Shown one piece after another: positions 62,153 through 64,000 of a stretch of 64,000 bases of DNA; positions within the stretch are counted from its first letter, which is position 1; the number at the start of each line of letters is the position of its first letter. The notes below the pieces were generated by a model. The model had not been told where the DNA came from. It saw only the letters and a program-made list of their open reading frames with translations, and searched no databases. The stretch comes from Jeotgalibacillus malaysiensis. Its GTDB lineage: Bacteria; Bacillota; Bacilli; Bacillales; Jeotgalibacillaceae. Both the position numbers and the translations under genes were made by a program. The stretch spans positions 2,650,501 through 2,714,500 of the forward strand of contig CP009416.1 in NCBI GenBank assembly GCA_000818095.1, read 5' to 3'.

Positions 62153-63022
62153 TTACTTTTCAATTAATTCTTTTAGATATTGTTCAAGCTCTTCTCTGAG
62201 TTCCGGGTTTTGCATACCAAATTCTATGATTGTTTTTATGAATCCGATTTTTTCTCCGATATCGTATCTGATTCCATCAAATTCATAAGCGTATATCTGT
62301 TGATGGTCGCTCAGGCCCTGAATGGCATCTGTTAATTGAATCTCTCCACCTGCTCCAATTTGTTTTCGGTCAAGAAAAGAGAATATTTGCGGGGTTAGAA
62401 TATAACGCCCCATAATTGCCAGGTTTGAAGGTTCAGTACCACGTTCAGGTTTTTCAACTAGCTGATTAACTTCATACAAATTTCCATACTTTTTGTAAAA
62501 ATCCACGATCCCATAGCGATGCGTTTCATTTTCAGGTACCGGCTTTACACCAATGACTGTAGATTGAGTTTCTTCATATTGTTCTATTAACTGCTTTAAG
62601 CAAGGCTTCTCAGCTTGAACGATGTCGTCACCCAACAACACTGCAAACGGCTCGTTCCCGATAAATTTTCTTGCACACCAGACAGCGTGACCTAATCCCA
62701 GTGGTTCTTTTTGACGAATGTAGTGAATCTCCACTTTTGATGACTTTTTTACTTTTTCGAGTAAATCATACTTTTTCTTTTCAAGTAAATTTGCTTCAAG
62801 TTCAAAGGCATGGTCAAAGTGGTCTTCAATTGCCCTCTTTCCCTTACCGGTTACAATGATAATATCCTCGATTCCAGATTCTACAGCTTCCTCTACGATA
62901 TATTGTATAGCCGGTTTATCTACAATGGGCAGCATTTCTTTCGGCATAGCTTTTGTAGCAGGTAAAAATCTAGTACCTAATCCTGCAGCCGGTATAATTG
63001 CTTTCTTCACTGTTTGATTCAT
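62153..63022 (-). CDS. galU: UTP-glucose-1-phosphate uridylyltransferase
   Basis: 289 residues. Nucleotide-binding N-terminus [25 protein letters not shown], then [24 protein letters not shown]([17 protein letters not shown]) and [13 protein letters not shown], all as in GalU/GtaB. It makes UDP-glucose for glycolipid anchors, teichoic acid glucosylation and polysaccharides, which suits the nearby wall-polymer and LTA genes. Ribosome binding site AAAGGAG lies upstream. Single gene, minus strand. Confidence 0.93.
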   Translation of the reverse strand: MNQTVKKAIIPAAGLGTRFLPATKAMPKEMLPIVDKPAIQYIVEEAVESGIEDIIIVTGKGKRAIEDHFDHAFELEANLLEKKKYDLLEKVKKSSKVEIHYIRQKEPLGLGHAVWCARKFIGNEPFAVLLGDDIVQAEKPCLKQLIEQYEETQSTVIGVKPVPENETHRYGIVDFYKKYGNLYEVNQLVEKPERGTEPSNLAIMGRYILTPQIFSFLDRKQIGAGGEIQLTDAIQGLSDHQQIYAYEFDGIRYDIGEKIGFIKTIIEFGMQNPELREELEQYLKELIEK

Positions 63023-63331
63023 AATTTGTATCCGCTCCTTTCTGAGTATAGACGTTTATTTGTCGTTCTCCTTAGTTATGCTCAACCTATAGATTTATTC
63101 TATATGACTATCTTATTGAAGGGAAATTCTATATTAATCAAACTTATTGTCATATGTTAGCACGCTAGCTCATATAGTGAATCTGAGTGCCTAATTGATT
63201 TAACTCTGTTTAATTCGACTTATCACATCCTACACATTTTGTCACCTGAAATAAATTTTTCCAGCTATCTATTTTATTTAAAAACTTTGTGATTTAATTA
63301 AATTGTAAATATATTGAATGGAGTTGGGTAG
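63023..63331. other. Divergent intergenic region between galU and the secreted protein gene
   Basis: About 310 bp, A/T-rich, expected to hold both promoters. No convincing -35/-10 pair or repeat was identified. Confidence 0.5.
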
Positions 63332-64000
63332 ATGAATCAATTGTTGAAAGTGCTAATCAGTTTCGCACTTGTATTATCAGTTTTTGCTACTGTCCCAGTC
63401 AGTCAGATTTCATACGGAGCTCAGGAAATTGAAGCAGTTCCATTAGAGGAAAAAATAGAAGTAAACAGGACAATTGATGCTGATATGTATGAAGAATGGT
63501 TCAGAATCGATCTGGAGCCTGAACAGATACAACAGTTTTCTCATTTTGAGATCTCAGTGCAATCTGATCATGAAGTAAGTTTTTCGACATATTCGAGTGC
63601 TGAGCTGGCTATAAATGATCAGACCTTTGACTTTTATAGAAGCTATGCATTTCCAGATCAGAGTGGAAGTGTCCAGTTCCCGATTGCGTGGGAAGGTCCC
63701 TACTACATAAAAGTGGAGTCCTATTCAGAAGAATTTATTGAGGATTTTGAAGAGCAGGCTGAACATCAATATACAATCAGCTTTAAAGGAATTGATTTAA
63801 ACTCTTCAAGAGTTGTATATGAAGAACAGTGTCCTGCAGAAATCGTTCTTGAAGATGATAGTGACCTTCTTGAAAATTTAAAAACGATTCGCGGTGATAT
63901 GCTTTCACAAACCGAAAAAGGCAGAGAGTTAACAAAACTGTATTATAAAACTGCCCCATTTATCAGTTATAAAGTACTAACCGACGCAGAAGCTAAAAAA
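63332..64000 (+). CDS. Secreted protein sharing the N-terminal region of the subtilase at 16518 (cut by window end)
   Basis: 223 codons visible, running off the right edge. Signal peptide of about 30 residues (LLKVLISFALVLSVFATVP). The beta domain ends FPIAWEGPYYIKVESYSE, matching FPIAWIGTYYIKVETHDD of the protease. The EQCPAEIVLE...LKTIRGDMLSQTEKGRELTKLYYKTAPFIS module matches the protease's NCPAEV...DLRTIRSNLLSQT...YYQAAPYIS; it is quoted here in parts. A subtilase domain and perhaps CWB2 repeats are therefore expected beyond the window, but are not seen. Confidence 0.8.
   Translation, partial: MNQLLKVLISFALVLSVFATVPVSQISYGAQEIEAVPLEEKIEVNRTIDADMYEEWFRIDLEPEQIQQFSHFEISVQSDHEVSFSTYSSAELAINDQTFDFYRSYAFPDQSGSVQFPIAWEGPYYIKVESYSEEFIEDFEEQAEHQYTISFKGIDLNSSRVVYEEQCPAEIVLEDDSDLLENLKTIRGDMLSQTEKGRELTKLYYKTAPFISYKVLTDAEAKK

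Overview
The window is chromosomal DNA of a low-to-moderate G+C Gram-positive bacterium of the order Bacillales. This rests on the DegS/DegU pair next to a YvyE homologue, the TreP/TreA/TreR trehalose genes, strong AGGAGG-type ribosome binding sites with frequent GTG and TTG starts, many lipobox lipoproteins, and regulatory sites of CcpA, TreR, Zur and PhoP type. The gene content fits the Planococcaceae/Jeotgalibacillus neighbourhood, but that placement is inference. No rRNA, tRNA, CRISPR array, prophage or complete insertion sequence was seen.

Layout. 1-986: a diguanylate cyclase cut by the window edge. 1300-9800: trehalose uptake and hydrolysis (treP, treA, distal treR) with a TreR-like operator and a near-perfect cre box. 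A two-gene peptide catabolism unit (Ala-Glu type epimerase and M20 amidohydrolase) and a lipoprotein sit between treA and treR. 10-14 kb: degU, degS, yvyE and an LCP wall-polymer ligase. 14.3-31.7 kb: a surface and accessory region. It holds two membrane acyltransferases, a subtilase with cell-wall-binding type 2 (CWB2) repeats, an LTA-synthase-like enzyme, a histidine phosphatase, a formamidase, a free-standing CWB2 protein, a Gfo/Idh/MocA oxidoreductase, NERD and DUF1456 proteins and an aminotransferase. It also holds a set of previously unlisted tiny CxxC zinc-ribbon genes. 31.8-34.6 kb: two transporters.

34.7-40.7 kb: a LacI regulator, an ABC sugar importer without its own ATPase and an oligo-1,6-glucosidase type enzyme, with three identical 12-bp operators. 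41-47 kb: an SH3-repeat secreted protein, a Zur-boxed CobW/ZagA GTPase broken by one in-frame TAG, and an ABC importer of the ABC_sub_bind type. 47-53 kb: two surface 5'-nucleotidases (one a lipoprotein, one with SLH domains), a third CWB2 protein and a membrane protein gene broken by TAG. 53-58.7 kb: a four-gene zinc-ribbon/TcaA-like block with A-B-B-A paralogue order. 59-64 kb: CueP-like lipoprotein, alkaline phosphatase with a Pho-box-like element, lipoprotein, galU, and the start of a second subtilase-like secreted protein.

Three dispersed intergenic repeat families run through the window. A is about 120-160 bp, structured, seven copies. B is a 65-bp near-perfect palindrome, four loci. 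C is arrays of degenerate 21-22-nt tandem units, three arrays. Two alternative wall-anchoring systems (CWB2 and SLH) occur on neighbouring secreted enzymes. The most novel-looking elements are the tiny zinc-ribbon families, the A-B-B-A envelope block, the subtilase N-terminal module and the repeat families.
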